Shown here: positions 38,396 through 47,968 of the stretch, piece after piece
Layout: every line of letters begins with the position of its first letter
How positions within the stretch are numbered: the first letter of the stretch is position 1
Assembly (NCBI GenBank): GCA_963377175.1
Contig: CAUJNA010001768.1
Location: 1 to 64,000 of the forward strand
DNA from: Effrenium voratum
Lineage: Eukaryota > Sar > Dinophyceae > Suessiales > Symbiodiniaceae
DNA length: 64,000 bases
Reading direction: 5' to 3'
Notes under the pieces: model-generated
What the model saw: the letters and a program-made list of their open reading frames with translations, nothing else
Databases searched by the model: none
What the model was told of the DNA's origin: nothing
Program-made: the position numbers and the translations under genes

Positions 38396-39700
38396 ACAAG
38401 AAGCAAAAGGCAGCTTCCGGATTCGCACGTCCCCATCACTTCGCAAACTGCTGTCCGACTCCCGGAGAAGTTCCATGAGGTCGCAGCCGATTCTGTTGCG
38501 AAACACATCTGACACAAACCGAACGCAGCTGAGCCGGAACGCAAACACATGCTGCAAGCTCAGCTCACAACTCAACTTCAAACGACCGCAAATCCCACAA
38601 ATCATGAGAAGCAGTGAGTTACAAGTTTTGACTGCGCAGGTCGCTTCACTTGCATTAGCACATTCACTGGGCGTTAGCCAGGACCAAGGCTGGTCAGTCT
38701 CAGGCGACCGCACTCCACTTCAGAACAAGCTGCCAGATCCCGGCCATCGGCCTGGATTGCCAACTAGCCACGCCCAAGAATACTGTCGCGCAGCCAGGAG
38801 GCCACAGAGGGCTCAGACGCCGGCAGCTGCCAGCCGCGCTTCTCCGCGCCGCTGGTGCGGCTGCTGCTTCGGCCTTGCGCCGAGCCTGACTTGCGCTCCA
38901 TCAGCTCAACCTCCAGCCTGTCCAGCTCTTCCCACTCTTGATCAGCGCCGCCGTGTCTCTCGACATAAGTCCTCCGTCTTCACCGACGGCGGCACGCTTG
39001 CGGCTCTTGTCCTGCCGGCAGCGGGGCGGTGTCGGCTGAGCCATGTCGAAGTCGGACCATCGGCCTCACAGGATTCCTTGCGGCCGGGACGCTGGTGCCC
39101 GGTCTCACGCAGTAGTCCAGCCATCCTCCGCTTGCCTGAAGCTGTCGCCCCTTCACTTCCATAATCTTGCCCGTCACAATCTTCTCCGTGCAGTCCTCTG
39201 GGCTCACTACATCCTGCAATTCCGCGAGCCCGCGGCCTTTGTCACATAGCTCGTCCTCAGGGCGCATCTCTGGCAGGTCATCCACGCAGCATGCTGGTTG
39301 CCGCGCGCCCGCGTGCCATGCTTCCGGAAGCACAGCCATCCCTCGCGTCGAGGCTCATCCGAAATGCCAGCAGCGAGCTCCGGCATCCAGCTTCACAGCA
39401 CAAAGGACTCTGACACACAGCCTCAGATCTGCCCCGGGAAGAAGATGACGGTGGACCACACTGCCCACGAAGCCGAGAATGCACAGCAGCCTAGCTTCTC
39501 CACGCACACGCCCAATCCCTAAGCCCTAGACGGCCCTAACACAAACTGGCGAGCCACACATATAGCATTACACTCAGCTCATGCCAACTCTCTCTCCGAC
39601 GACAACCAGCTACACAATTCTGCCTGCAGTAGCTCACTTTTTGCTCGGCAGCTGCTGCACCTTAGGCTTCGCCATAGGCAGCCCAAGCCACCTACTCCCA
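38396..39700 (-). other. Sparse region with one exon-like minus-strand segment
   Basis: A minus-strand stretch at about 39120-39290 reads PEMRPEDELCDKGRGLAELQ and VVSPEDCTEKIVTGKIMEVK with protein-like composition, possibly an exon. A phrase near 38505-38545 (ACACATCTG.CACAAACCGAACGCAGCTGAG) matches the 101-bp repeat at 43 kb. No complete gene. Confidence 0.25.
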
Positions 39701-39710
39701 CGCCGCGAGC

Positions 39711-40426
39711 TCAGGAGACGTAAAAAAAGTCCGTGGTCACATGCTCTTGGCCACCATACGGGAACCAGCATCGTCCGTCCTTGGCTTTTCCTGGGATTCT
39801 GCCAAAGTAGGAGTTAGCCACCGCGCACCACAGCTCTCCGTGCTTGTCGAGCTGCTTTCCCTGCGGCTCTGCGCCATCCACAGTGCGAGACAAGCTCTGG
39901 CCGCGCATAATCTCGAAGTCTTTGGTGTAGTGCTCCTTGCCGGCATATGAGTACCAACACCTATCACCGCGAGCCTTTCCGGGGATCTTGCCTTCCCTGA
40001 CGCGGGCTATGGCGCACCAATGGGAACCGGTGTCGCCTTGATAGCCTTGCGGGCGGACCATGCCCGCAGCAGCGGAGCAGCGCTTGGGCACACAGGAGCG
40101 GTTCTCAGACTGAGGCGCGGCCATCTGCTCTGCGCCGCGCGACCTGCCCTGCCGCTGCCGCCTCTGCGCCGCCTCCACTTCTCTGCGACGTCCAACAGCC
40201 TCTTGCAAATCGAAGCTTCCTCCTGAGCCCGGCCAAGCCTGCCGCGCCGCTGCTGGCAGGAGTCTACTCCTGGCTCTGCCTTGTCGCGGGTCTGCGAGCC
40301 AAGATCAATCCACTCACTACAGTCCGTGCTGCGACTGCGCGCCGAGTCAGACCCTTCGCTGACAGGCATCACTACCCAAGCAAAGCTGAAGCACAGTCCA
40401 TAGCTGAGCCAACCCACGCAGTCCAT
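39711..40426 (-). pseudogene. DM9/DUF3421-like repeat protein, probably frame-shifted or intron-split
   Basis: The minus-strand C-terminal frame (39711-40208) holds two similar ~45-residue units: GSHWCAIARVREGKIPGKAR..RCWYSYAGKEHYTKDFEIM and GELWCAVANSYFGRIPGKAK..RCWFPYGGQEHVTTDFFYV (each split here). The pattern G.(I)PGKA....CW..YGG.EH...DF matches DM9 domains (DUF3421), known from invertebrate and protist proteins and in some cases mannose binding. An N-terminal frame (40007-40426) opens with a signal-like MDCVGWLSYGLCFSFAWVV but lies in another frame; the joint may be an intron or frameshift near 40200. It is one of few candidate host genes here. Confidence 0.5.
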
Positions 40427-40891
40427 AACTCAGGCAGTCGAAGATGCCAAGCCTACTGCACCAAAGCAAGACAAACAAATGACACACGCGCACTGCAAGC
40501 CTGTTTTTCTACCTTGGTCTCACAAGCATGACTCTCTGGCTAAAGGTGCTGATGCTCAATTCCAATCTCGCGAATTGCGAGCGAGCAGCCTGCTTGGCTC
40601 AATTCCGCTCTGCGTCCTAGGCCACTCTCCGGACTTCGTCCTGACACGACTTCCTAAGCCTCTCTCCGGACTAAGCCTCTCTCCCCACTTCGTCCTGACA
40701 CTCCGGCGACGGCACGCAGGGAAACCTGAGCTGGCACCATCTCTCCAACCCTGCGCCAGCTGCGGGCGACTCTGCTGACCGCCAAGTAGTGGTCGCGAAG
40801 CCATGGCTGCGAAACTCCGCCAAGTCCACGAGGTAGACGTAGCCGTATGTGCCAGCCTGGGCTCAGCCTCTCGGGGTCAAACCTGCAAATC
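40427..40891. other. No recognisable gene
   Basis: Contains a short direct repeat (CTCTCCGGACTTCGTCCTGACAC / CTCTCCCCACTTCGTCCTGACAC, 40625-40705). Nothing else is supported. Confidence 0.3.
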
Positions 40892-42283
40892 TCATCCTGC
40901 AGGCGATCGCGGAGGCGTTGCCGGGTGGATCACGTGGTGTGCCAGCTCGGCCATCAATGGGTGGCGCGGGGCACACACTATCAGCCCCTCTGCCTGGAAG
41001 CGGGCGGGATCCTCCAAAAAGGGCGGATTACACACGCCGCCTGCGGCAGCACCCCAGTCCTCGAATTTCTCTCCTATTGCTCGCTCCCAGCAGGCCCATT
41101 GCATCTGAATCCCGAGCTTGTGCTGCTTGTCCCGGAGCCAAAGACCCAGCTCTACTCCAAGGCCCCGCTGCGGTACAACTCCATGTATCGCCACAGCGCA
41201 GCGATCGCACCCGGCTCCTTGCGTGCTGCTCTGAGGCTGGAGATGGGAAGCCTCCACTGCAGGAACTGCCACTGCTCTTCCTCGCCTGCGAACTCCCGGT
41301 AGAATCCAGGGCAGAAGATCTCCGCCGAGCAGCCGCAATCTTGGATCACGCGCCTCGAAAGCCACCAAAGCGGAGAGGAGCAGCGCGCGAGCTGCGACCA
41401 TAGGTTGGCAGTCAGCGGCAAATCCGAGATAACACATCTGCAGCACATCCCGAAATGTCACTGCCTCTGTCTGCAGCAACGTCAATAGCTGCTCCGCGTG
41501 CAGCCTGGCCATCTTCCTCTCAGCCGCGCCAGCATCCTCACACGGGCCTGGCACCAAGTTCCACCCCGCGCGCACGAGGATGTAAAGCTCCGCGGACGCG
41601 GGCTTGCAGTCTCGGGCCACTCGCTCCATCAGGTCGTTGAAAATCTCCTTTTTGCGCTCCATGGATCCCCAGAAGTGCAAGCCACTGCCGATGCCGAGCG
41701 GGGTGAACAAAGGCATGCCGTCCTTCTCAAACCCGGCTTTCTCCATGGACCTGATGGTGGAGCTGGACTCTTTCACTCGCCAGGCGCATCGGGCCTGATG
41801 TAAAGGGGTAAACTTGCCCTCTTGGTCGACACGCACAGCGTCACGCGCAGGGACCACGCTCAGCCCAACGCGCTTGCGCAAGAGCTGATCACGGCATTTC
41901 ATCTCGTAGCACGAGTCGGCGATGCCAGCCCAGGTGCAGAGAAGCTTCTTCAAGATAGACATATGCCTGTTGCCTTTGGAGGCATGAATCAAACTCGCGC
42001 CAAGGCCGAGAATCAGCACATGCTGTGTTTCGCTGGACGACATCTTCACCACATTGGAGCCGTACTCAGCATATCCGTTGCCGGTGCTGTCGGACAGCGC
42101 GAGCACATACTTGGTTGCAAAAGCTTCCTCCATGCTTTGAGCCACAAAAATCCTAGCCACGAACGAACAAAAAGATTTTACATGCGCCATGTCACTCTCA
42201 ATAGGCCTGCCCCTGATTCGCATTCGCATGACGCAAGGCTCTCTAACTCTTTTCCACAAATGCAACCTGTTGGCCGTTCGCAT
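40892..42283 (-). CDS. Unassigned 463-codon minus-strand ORF
   Basis: Longest non-element ORF in the window, on the minus strand. The middle (IADSCYEMKCRDQLLRKRVG ... VKESSSTIRSMEKAGFEKDG ... GLHFWGSMERKKEIFNDLME) has ordinary protein composition. Around 41290-41440 an alternative frame reads FYREFAGEEEQWQFLQWRLP and ALWRYMELYRSGALE more convincingly, so one or two frameshifts or introns are likely. Near the end, FEDWGAAAGGVCNPPFLED contains NPPF, the motif IV form used by some adenine-N6 methyltransferases (for example PCIF1), but no AdoMet-binding motif was found. I assign no function. Confidence 0.35.
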   Translation of the reverse strand: MRTANRLHLWKRVREPCVMRMRIRGRPIESDMAHVKSFCSFVARIFVAQSMEEAFATKYVLALSDSTGNGYAEYGSNVVKMSSSETQHVLILGLGASLIHASKGNRHMSILKKLLCTWAGIADSCYEMKCRDQLLRKRVGLSVVPARDAVRVDQEGKFTPLHQARCAWRVKESSSTIRSMEKAGFEKDGMPLFTPLGIGSGLHFWGSMERKKEIFNDLMERVARDCKPASAELYILVRAGWNLVPGPCEDAGAAERKMARLHAEQLLTLLQTEAVTFRDVLQMCYLGFAADCQPMVAARALLLSALVAFEARDPRLRLLGGDLLPWILPGVRRRGRAVAVPAVEASHLQPQSSTQGAGCDRCAVAIHGVVPQRGLGVELGLWLRDKQHKLGIQMQWACWERAIGEKFEDWGAAAGGVCNPPFLEDPARFQAEGLIVCAPRHPLMAELAHHVIHPATPPRSPAG

Positions 42284-43430
42284 CCAGAGACGAAGGTCAA
42301 GTTGACTTCCAGAAGCCCGGCCTCGACGGGTTTACTCTGAGGCTCGATGTCCAATCTGATCTGGCCTTCAACCTGATCTGCCTTGAGGATCTTTCTCTGC
42401 ACCTCCAATACATTTTGAAACACATTTGGTTCAAACCGAATGCAGCTGAGTGTGACACATGTGACATAAACCCTTTGCAATCGAAGACCTGAAGAAACTG
42501 AAATAACGAAACATGTGGAAACACATCTGGTGCAGCTGAGTGCGGCACATGTCACTTCCATCCCTTGCAATGGAAGACCTCAAAAAACTGGAATTACGAA
42601 ACATTTTGAAACACATCTGGTCCAAACCGAATGCAGCTGAGTGTGGCACATATGACATCAATCCCTTGCATTTTGAAACACATCTGGTCCAAACCGAATG
42701 CAGTTGAGTGTGACACTCGTCACAAATGCAACCTGCTGGCCGCTTGCATCCAGAGACGAAGGTCAAGTTGACTTCCACAAGCCCGGCCTCGACGGGTCTT
42801 CTCAGCAGGCTCGATGTCCAGTCTGATCTGGCCTTCGACCTGATCTGCCTTGAGGATCTTTCTCTGCGCGTCCAATGGCATAAAAAAACAAAGCAAACCC
42901 AAACATCGCTTTCCCGAGACGCTGTCAGCAACAAAGAATGAAAAACAAACCGAAACCCTTCCCGCCCCTGGACGTTGAAGCGCACAAGCGCTCAACGTCC
43001 CTCGCGCCCCAAGCGCACAAGCGCTGGAGCACGAGCGGAGCGGAAGGAGTCTCCGCGCTTATTACGAAACAGTTTGAAACACATCTGGTCCAAACCGAAC
43101 ACAGCTGAGTGTGGCACATGTGACATCAATCCCTTGCATTCGAAGACCTGAAGAAACTGAAATAACGAAACATCTGGACAGACATCTGGTCCAAACCGAA
43201 GGCAGCTGAGTGCGGCACATGTGACATCAATCCCTTGCATTCGAAGACCTGAAGAAACTGAAGCAACGAAACATGTGGACAGACATCTGGTCCAAACCGA
43301 ACACTGCTGAGTGTGGCACATGTGACATCAATCCCTTGCATTCGAAGACCTGAAGAAACTGAAATAACAAAACATCTGGACAGACATCTGGTCCAAACCG
43401 AACGCACCTGAGTGTGGCGTCTGCCATGTT
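42243..43430. repeat. Compound tandem repeats, 101-bp and ~150-bp units
   Basis: A 101-bp unit beginning TCTGGTCCAAACCGAA and ending ACATCTGGACAGACA starts at 43084, 43185, 43286 and 43387, with older truncated units at about 42426 and 42620. A second unit (AGACGAAGGTCAAGTTGACT ... CTGCCTTGAGGATCTTTCTC) occurs at 42288-42410 and 42760-42870. The long minus-strand ORFs here are repeat artefacts (AAFGLDQM/ECKGLMSHVPHS units). Confidence 0.75.
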
Positions 43431-43610
43431 TGGTCCGAAGGATTGTTCCCAACTCGCTCGAGCCAAGCGCTGCAAAGCCGAAACAAATGCTCGCTGAGAA
43501 TTCGGTGCACTAACTCGAAACGGGCAGCTCGCTCTCTTTGTTTTTTCTGCGCTCCAGCAGATTGTGCTCGGCAAAAGCCCCGGCCTTCGACCTGGACGAA
43601 CGCTCCCCTC

Positions 43611-44522
43611 TCACTGGCTCTGAGCTTGCCGGAGCAGTCCTTCCACTTGATTGCGGGCGATGCCGGGGAACCAGCGGACTTTGAGCAGAAACCAGAGCTT
43701 TCTGGAGTCCTGCAACTGCACAAATTTGTCCTGCAGCTGGAAACGGCGCAAATGCGTCCAGCACTCCTCGAATCTAATGGACTCTTGCTGCCACAGAGAC
43801 TCGACTGACTGCCTGGCGACAGTCTTCCATGTCACTTGGCCTGCGCTGCGTCTTCTGGTAGCCATGCGCACAAAATGACGCCAGATGCATGGCAGCATTT
43901 GCACAAAATATAGATCGGGTGCGACTTTGAAGTGCTTCTGCAGCGCTGTTCGAAATGCTGTCCATCTGGCATGCGCGGCATCCAACGCCTCGCGGCAGTT
44001 GTCGGCGTCGGACATAGCGCACGCCAGACATGGATAGCCTCTGTTAGATGCGACTTTAATTCTTGAGGTGACGTTTGTTCCCCGTGAGCATTTGGCTCTA
44101 TAGCTTGAACCCACACATGCATGCACAACGTGGTGGTTTGGTTTCAAATTTTTTCCTTCCTCCTTGTTGTGGGTTGTGGGAGTGTTGTCTTGTGTCGTGC
44201 TTGAATTTTGGTTGTGATCGTCGGCTTGTGTTGGCTTGTCGCACGTTGGGCTTGCATGTTGTGCTTGTATTTGGTTGGCTTGATGCTCCTTGCGTTGACA
44301 TGCATTGCTCCGCAGCCACTTGCCAGCAGTGTTGTCGGTCGCAAGCCCGCCCGGCCTCGCCGTTGGCGTGTCGAGTTTTGCCTTTTGTTTTGGTTCCTTG
44401 ACTGGTTGCTTGGCGTGCATGTCGAATTTGGTGACTTGAACAACATGTTGGCTCTTAGAACCTGTGCTTGTTCGCTCTTGTTGTGTGCATTTCGCCTCGC
44501 TCGCCATGTTGCCGGAAAGCAC
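43611..44522 (-). CDS. Unassigned 303-codon ORF
   Basis: Minus strand. The C-terminal ~135 residues from MSDADNCREALDAAHARW have a helical, Trp/Arg-rich, protein-like composition (FVQMLPCIWRHFVRMATRRR, IRFEECWTHLRRFQLQDKFV). The N-terminal half is Asn/Thr/Gln/His-rich low complexity and may be non-coding. No family was recognised. Confidence 0.3.
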   Translation of the reverse strand: MLSGNMASEAKCTQQERTSTGSKSQHVVQVTKFDMHAKQPVKEPKQKAKLDTPTARPGGLATDNTAGKWLRSNACQRKEHQANQIQAQHASPTCDKPTQADDHNQNSSTTQDNTPTTHNKEEGKNLKPNHHVVHACVGSSYRAKCSRGTNVTSRIKVASNRGYPCLACAMSDADNCREALDAAHARWTAFRTALQKHFKVAPDLYFVQMLPCIWRHFVRMATRRRSAGQVTWKTVARQSVESLWQQESIRFEECWTHLRRFQLQDKFVQLQDSRKLWFLLKVRWFPGIARNQVEGLLRQAQSQ

Positions 44523-45184
44523 CCAATGGAGTGTTGTGTCGACTCCGGTGGGGGAGCCTGGGGATGAAGAAGATCCTCACGCAGACGACTCCGGCACCAG
44601 GCACCGAGGTAGCCAGTAATGCCGGGAGCTGGGGCGCCATCTGGAATTGTCCGTACTCGCCGTCCTCAAATGAGCATACTCCTTCTGAGGACGAGGACGA
44701 CTGGGGGAGTTGGCGAGCCGCCGACGCACCTCAGTCCGGAGCACCGGGCGCGGGCGCCCCCACGACACCTCCCAAGGATGGCAAGGCCTCACAGCCTGCC
44801 AAAGGCCAGGAGATGCCTCCGCCCAGATGGCTTCCGACGAGCGGCGGCGTTGGTCAAAGCGCGCCCGCGGCCCGCGCCCATCAAGCAGATGCCGCAGGTC
44901 AAAGGGGGAGCTCCCCCCAAAATCCAGGCCTTGTGGGCCGCCACCTAAGGCTATGCCGCCCAGTCTTCCCGAAGCCGGCGCCGAAGAAAGCGAGACCTCG
45001 CGCTCAGCCGGATCCCAAAATTTCATCTTTGGCGTCATCGAGTGAAAGGACGGGCCACCTGCCTGTGCCCCCGGCGGTACCATCTTCGGCGTCATCGAGT
45101 GACTGGAAGGACCACCTGCCTATGCCCCCGGCGGTACCGCCTAGGCGCCGGCTTCCGGTCCCGCCTTTTCCGGGCCAGTTTTGA
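44468..45184 (+). CDS. Low-complexity Pro/Ser-rich ORF (up to 238 aa)
   Basis: Plus-strand ORF rich in Pro, Ser, Ala and Gly, with an acidic patch (SEDEDDWGSW) and a direct repeat near the end (HLPVPPAVPSSASSSDWKDH / HLPMPPAVPP). No catalytic motif. It could be an N-terminal exon or part of the tyrosine-recombinase element downstream; weak evidence. Confidence 0.3.
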   Translation: MFALVVCISPRSPCCRKAPNGVLCRLRWGSLGMKKILTQTTPAPGTEVASNAGSWGAIWNCPYSPSSNEHTPSEDEDDWGSWRAADAPQSGAPGAGAPTTPPKDGKASQPAKGQEMPPPRWLPTSGGVGQSAPAARAHQADAAGQRGSSPQNPGLVGRHLRLCRPVFPKPAPKKARPRAQPDPKISSLASSSERTGHLPVPPAVPSSASSSDWKDHLPMPPAVPPRRRLPVPPFPGQF

Positions 45185-46440
45185 TAGCGCCTGCCCCACG
45201 GAAAAGTCGCGAGCATTCCTTGCGACACAGTGATTGGAACTCAGAAATTTGCGTCATGTGCGTGTATCTGTGTGTCTTGAGCTGCAAGTATTTGGTTGTC
45301 TTGGTTGGATTGAATTTGCATGAATTTTTGTTGTGCTTGAGTATGGCATTTCCGCATGCATTTTCGTTGTTTCCGACCGATCGCACGCAGGTGACATCCA
45401 GTGATTCCGCCGGGAGCCCAATCCGACATGTGGCCCCATTCAGCCGTTAGCCTGCGTGCTCACCCTGTATGCACCGCAGTCCTGCATGCTTTGATTCCTT
45501 GATTGACAGGGGACAGCAGTGTCGAGTATTTCCCTGACTTGCGGCCGGATTGCCACTTCTAGTGTTGCTGGGTTCGCCCATTTTGATTTCGTTTCAGCAA
45601 GGCACCAGGCATCGATTCGGTCCCTTCCCGTTCTGAGGCCCTCGGAGTTTCGCACGTCTGGACCTTGGCCACGCTCGGGTTTGCCAAGTGGTCCTGTCTC
45701 AAGTGGTCGTGATCAGCAGGTTGTGCTTGTCACTTGCGTGCCTTGATTTGACTTGCCTTGGTATAGCTTGGTCGTTTCTGCTTGCCGATTGGTCGCTTGT
45801 TCATGTGTCAATCAAACCTCCCTTCATTTTGCGCCAATGAGTCGATCCACGTTTGTTAAATCCTTTTTCCCCCATTTGGCGCCGATTTGAGCGCTGTCAG
45901 TAGTTAAGCGAGACCCCAGTTGATGAGTCTTTCCCTCAGCTGCTTGATGGCGTGACGTTGTGTTGTGCAAATCCCGGTTCCCCTCATTTTCAGCCAATAG
46001 TCGATGCAAGTTCGTTAAATGCAATTCCTCCCATTTTCGGCCTCGTTAATTGAGGCACGATAGTTAAATGCGACTACGGCTGATGAGGCCTTCGCCCAAT
46101 TACTGGTTGAAGGCCGTTTTCTTGCTGAAATCCATTTTGCCCTGAGCTTGGGCCAGTAAGTCACTGCGAGTTACTTAAATGCAGTCTCCCCTCATTTTGG
46201 GCCGAGTGGTTGCTGCAAGATAGTTAGATGCGACTCCGGGCTGATGAGCCGTTCCCTCAGCTTCTTGGGGGCGTCTTACTCTATTCGTCTCGAAGCCGAA
46301 CTGTCCCCCGTTCACCCACTTCTTGCCTGAGAGTTTTTCTTTCTTTTTTCTGTTTTCTCAACCCGTCCGGGGTGCGGCCGTGATGACAATGCCGCATCCG
46401 AGCTGGGCCCCAAAGGCATTGCTAAGGTTAGCCGTGTGCC
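45185..46440. repeat. Non-coding region with degenerate tandem units
   Basis: 45185-45820 is GT-rich without a recognisable gene. 45820-46280 contains imperfect units built around CCATTTT.GGCC, GATAGTTAAATGCGACT and GGCTGATGAG.C.TTCCCTCAGCT, each seen two to four times. It precedes the recombinase gene and could be its leader or promoter region (inference). Confidence 0.45.
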
Positions 46441-46460
46441 CGCTTTGCTTTGCCCATTGT

Positions 46461-47611
46461 GATGGGAGACATTCCCCAATTGCCATGGGAGGGGCACCCG
46501 GTTTGGGATGACGCCCTCATCTGGCATCGACAAATGAGCCCGCCTTCGGTGCCCGCTCCTCGGCAAGTGGTGCGGGTTGCTGATATGCCTATTGAAGAGT
46601 TACTGCGCAAGTTTCCTGTGGACCCGCATCCAGCCGAAAACCCCCTCTCACCGGCAGGCCTCGCCATGTCCGGTCGGGCAGCTCCCCCCTTCAGAGGCGC
46701 CATGGCCCTGGGTAAGATCGCTGCACAGAGAGACATCGCCCTCTCCCGGCTATTCCTCACCTTCGGCACCGACACCGCCCATTGCTCATTGGCGGCACAG
46801 GCTTCCAAAACGACAGGGTGGCCGGCTTTGCAGTCCTGGACAGATGCCCTTTCTACCAAGTCCGCATCAACCCTGGTGGCCCGCAGTCTCGCACTGGCCC
46901 GTTATGCCGAGTTTTGTCAACAACATGACGTCCCTCTCCTCCCTTTCGACAAGGTTCTCGTGTACAAGTTCCTCCTTTCTCATGCCCCAGCTATGGACGG
47001 CTATTAGGTTTGCAATCCACATGCTCGGGTGTGCTCACTCAGAAGACCTGGTTCATTCCAAGCGCATTTGCGGGCTGGTTGAAAGGAAGATGGTGGATAG
47101 ACCGCCCAGGTCTCGGAACCGCCGCTTACAGTAGCGGCTATTGCCCGTCTCGAGACCGTGGCCACTAAGGGCAGTTCTGCCTACGAGCGGTTGGCGGCAG
47201 GGACGTTCATTCTTGCCATCCTAGCCAGGGCTCGTTGGAGCGACTTCAATCGCACCATCAACATCATTCTGGATTTCCATTCCGAGACACCTAGCTATGA
47301 TGGATCCGATTATGTTGAATTTCAGGCCCGGAACTTCAAAACCAGTTCCACGGCCAAGCGCAAGTTGCTGCTACTGCCCATGGTGGCTCCTGTCTTCTCC
47401 ATTTCAGGGCAGCCATGGTTTGAAGCCTGGCTCCAGGCGCGCACTGAGTTGCGGCTGCCGTGCAGCGGGGAGGTGACGCCCCCTTTGCTACCAGCATGGG
47501 GCTCTGATGGCATAGCTTCAGAAGTTCCAGTTGATTGTGCTGATGCTAATAGGTTGTTGAAGGCTTGGTTGCCCTCTGTCGCGCCCAAAACAAGGGCTTT
47601 CAAGGCAACCT
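46461..47611 (+). pseudogene. Tyrosine-recombinase (DIRS/Crypton-like) gene, truncated by Copia-2
   Basis: The first frame encodes a helical N-terminal (SAM-like) domain: LARYAEFCQQHDVPLLPFDK, ~46885-46960. A stop at 47005 and a shift to the next frame (AIRFAIHMLGCAHSEDL) are followed by return to the first frame at about 47130. The catalytic side contains LARARWSDFNRT (~47221, candidate box I arginine), YVEFQARNFKTSSTAKRKLL, and TRAFKATLL (~47592) immediately before the Copia-2 LTR, where DIRS/Crypton-type recombinases have their HxxK/R..T.LSW box. The catalytic tyrosine side is missing. Whether the parent was a DIRS-type or Crypton-type element cannot be decided. Confidence 0.6.
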
Positions 47612-47809
47612 TGCTAATCATAATGATGAACCACCCATGTGTTTGAAACGCTTTCTCGGATAGCGTATGCTGAGTTGCATGGAGTTGAGTACAAACATGT
47701 ACATGTGTCAGAGCTGTGTGTCATGTGAACTGTGCATGAAACACTTTATCCGGTTGCGAGTGCAATGACACTTGATTGCAGGCGTCTAAATGCTCTGAGA
47801 AAATAAGCA
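47612..47809 (+). repeat. Copia-2 5' LTR
   Basis: 198 bp, TG...CA, three substitutions from the 3' LTR (G/C, C/T and A/G near 47645, 47678 and 47693). Confidence 0.94.
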
Positions 47810-47821
47810 TGGTAGCGGAGC
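47810..47821 (+). other. Copia-2 primer-binding site
   Basis: TGGTAGCGGAGC immediately after the 5' LTR, identical to the first 12 bases of the Copia-1 site. Confidence 0.7.
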
Positions 47822-47968
47822 TGCTGGAACATCCAGCGGCGTGTAGAGCCCAATAGGTCTGATTAGATCGGACGCGCATTTGCATGGTTGCAGATTTTCA
47901 TTTTGCATTCATTGCTTGTGCTATTTGCAGATTTTCACATTTGCAGTGAGTTCACGTTGGACGTGAAC

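Noticed and set aside
40892..42283. Calling this ORF a PCIF1-type cap methyltransferase
   Set aside because: NPPF alone is too short; no AdoMet-binding motif or WW domain was seen.
42178..43574. Overlapping minus-strand ORFs with HVPHSAAFGLDQM units
   Set aside because: They follow the 101-bp repeat; 101 is not a multiple of three and the product shifts phase between units.
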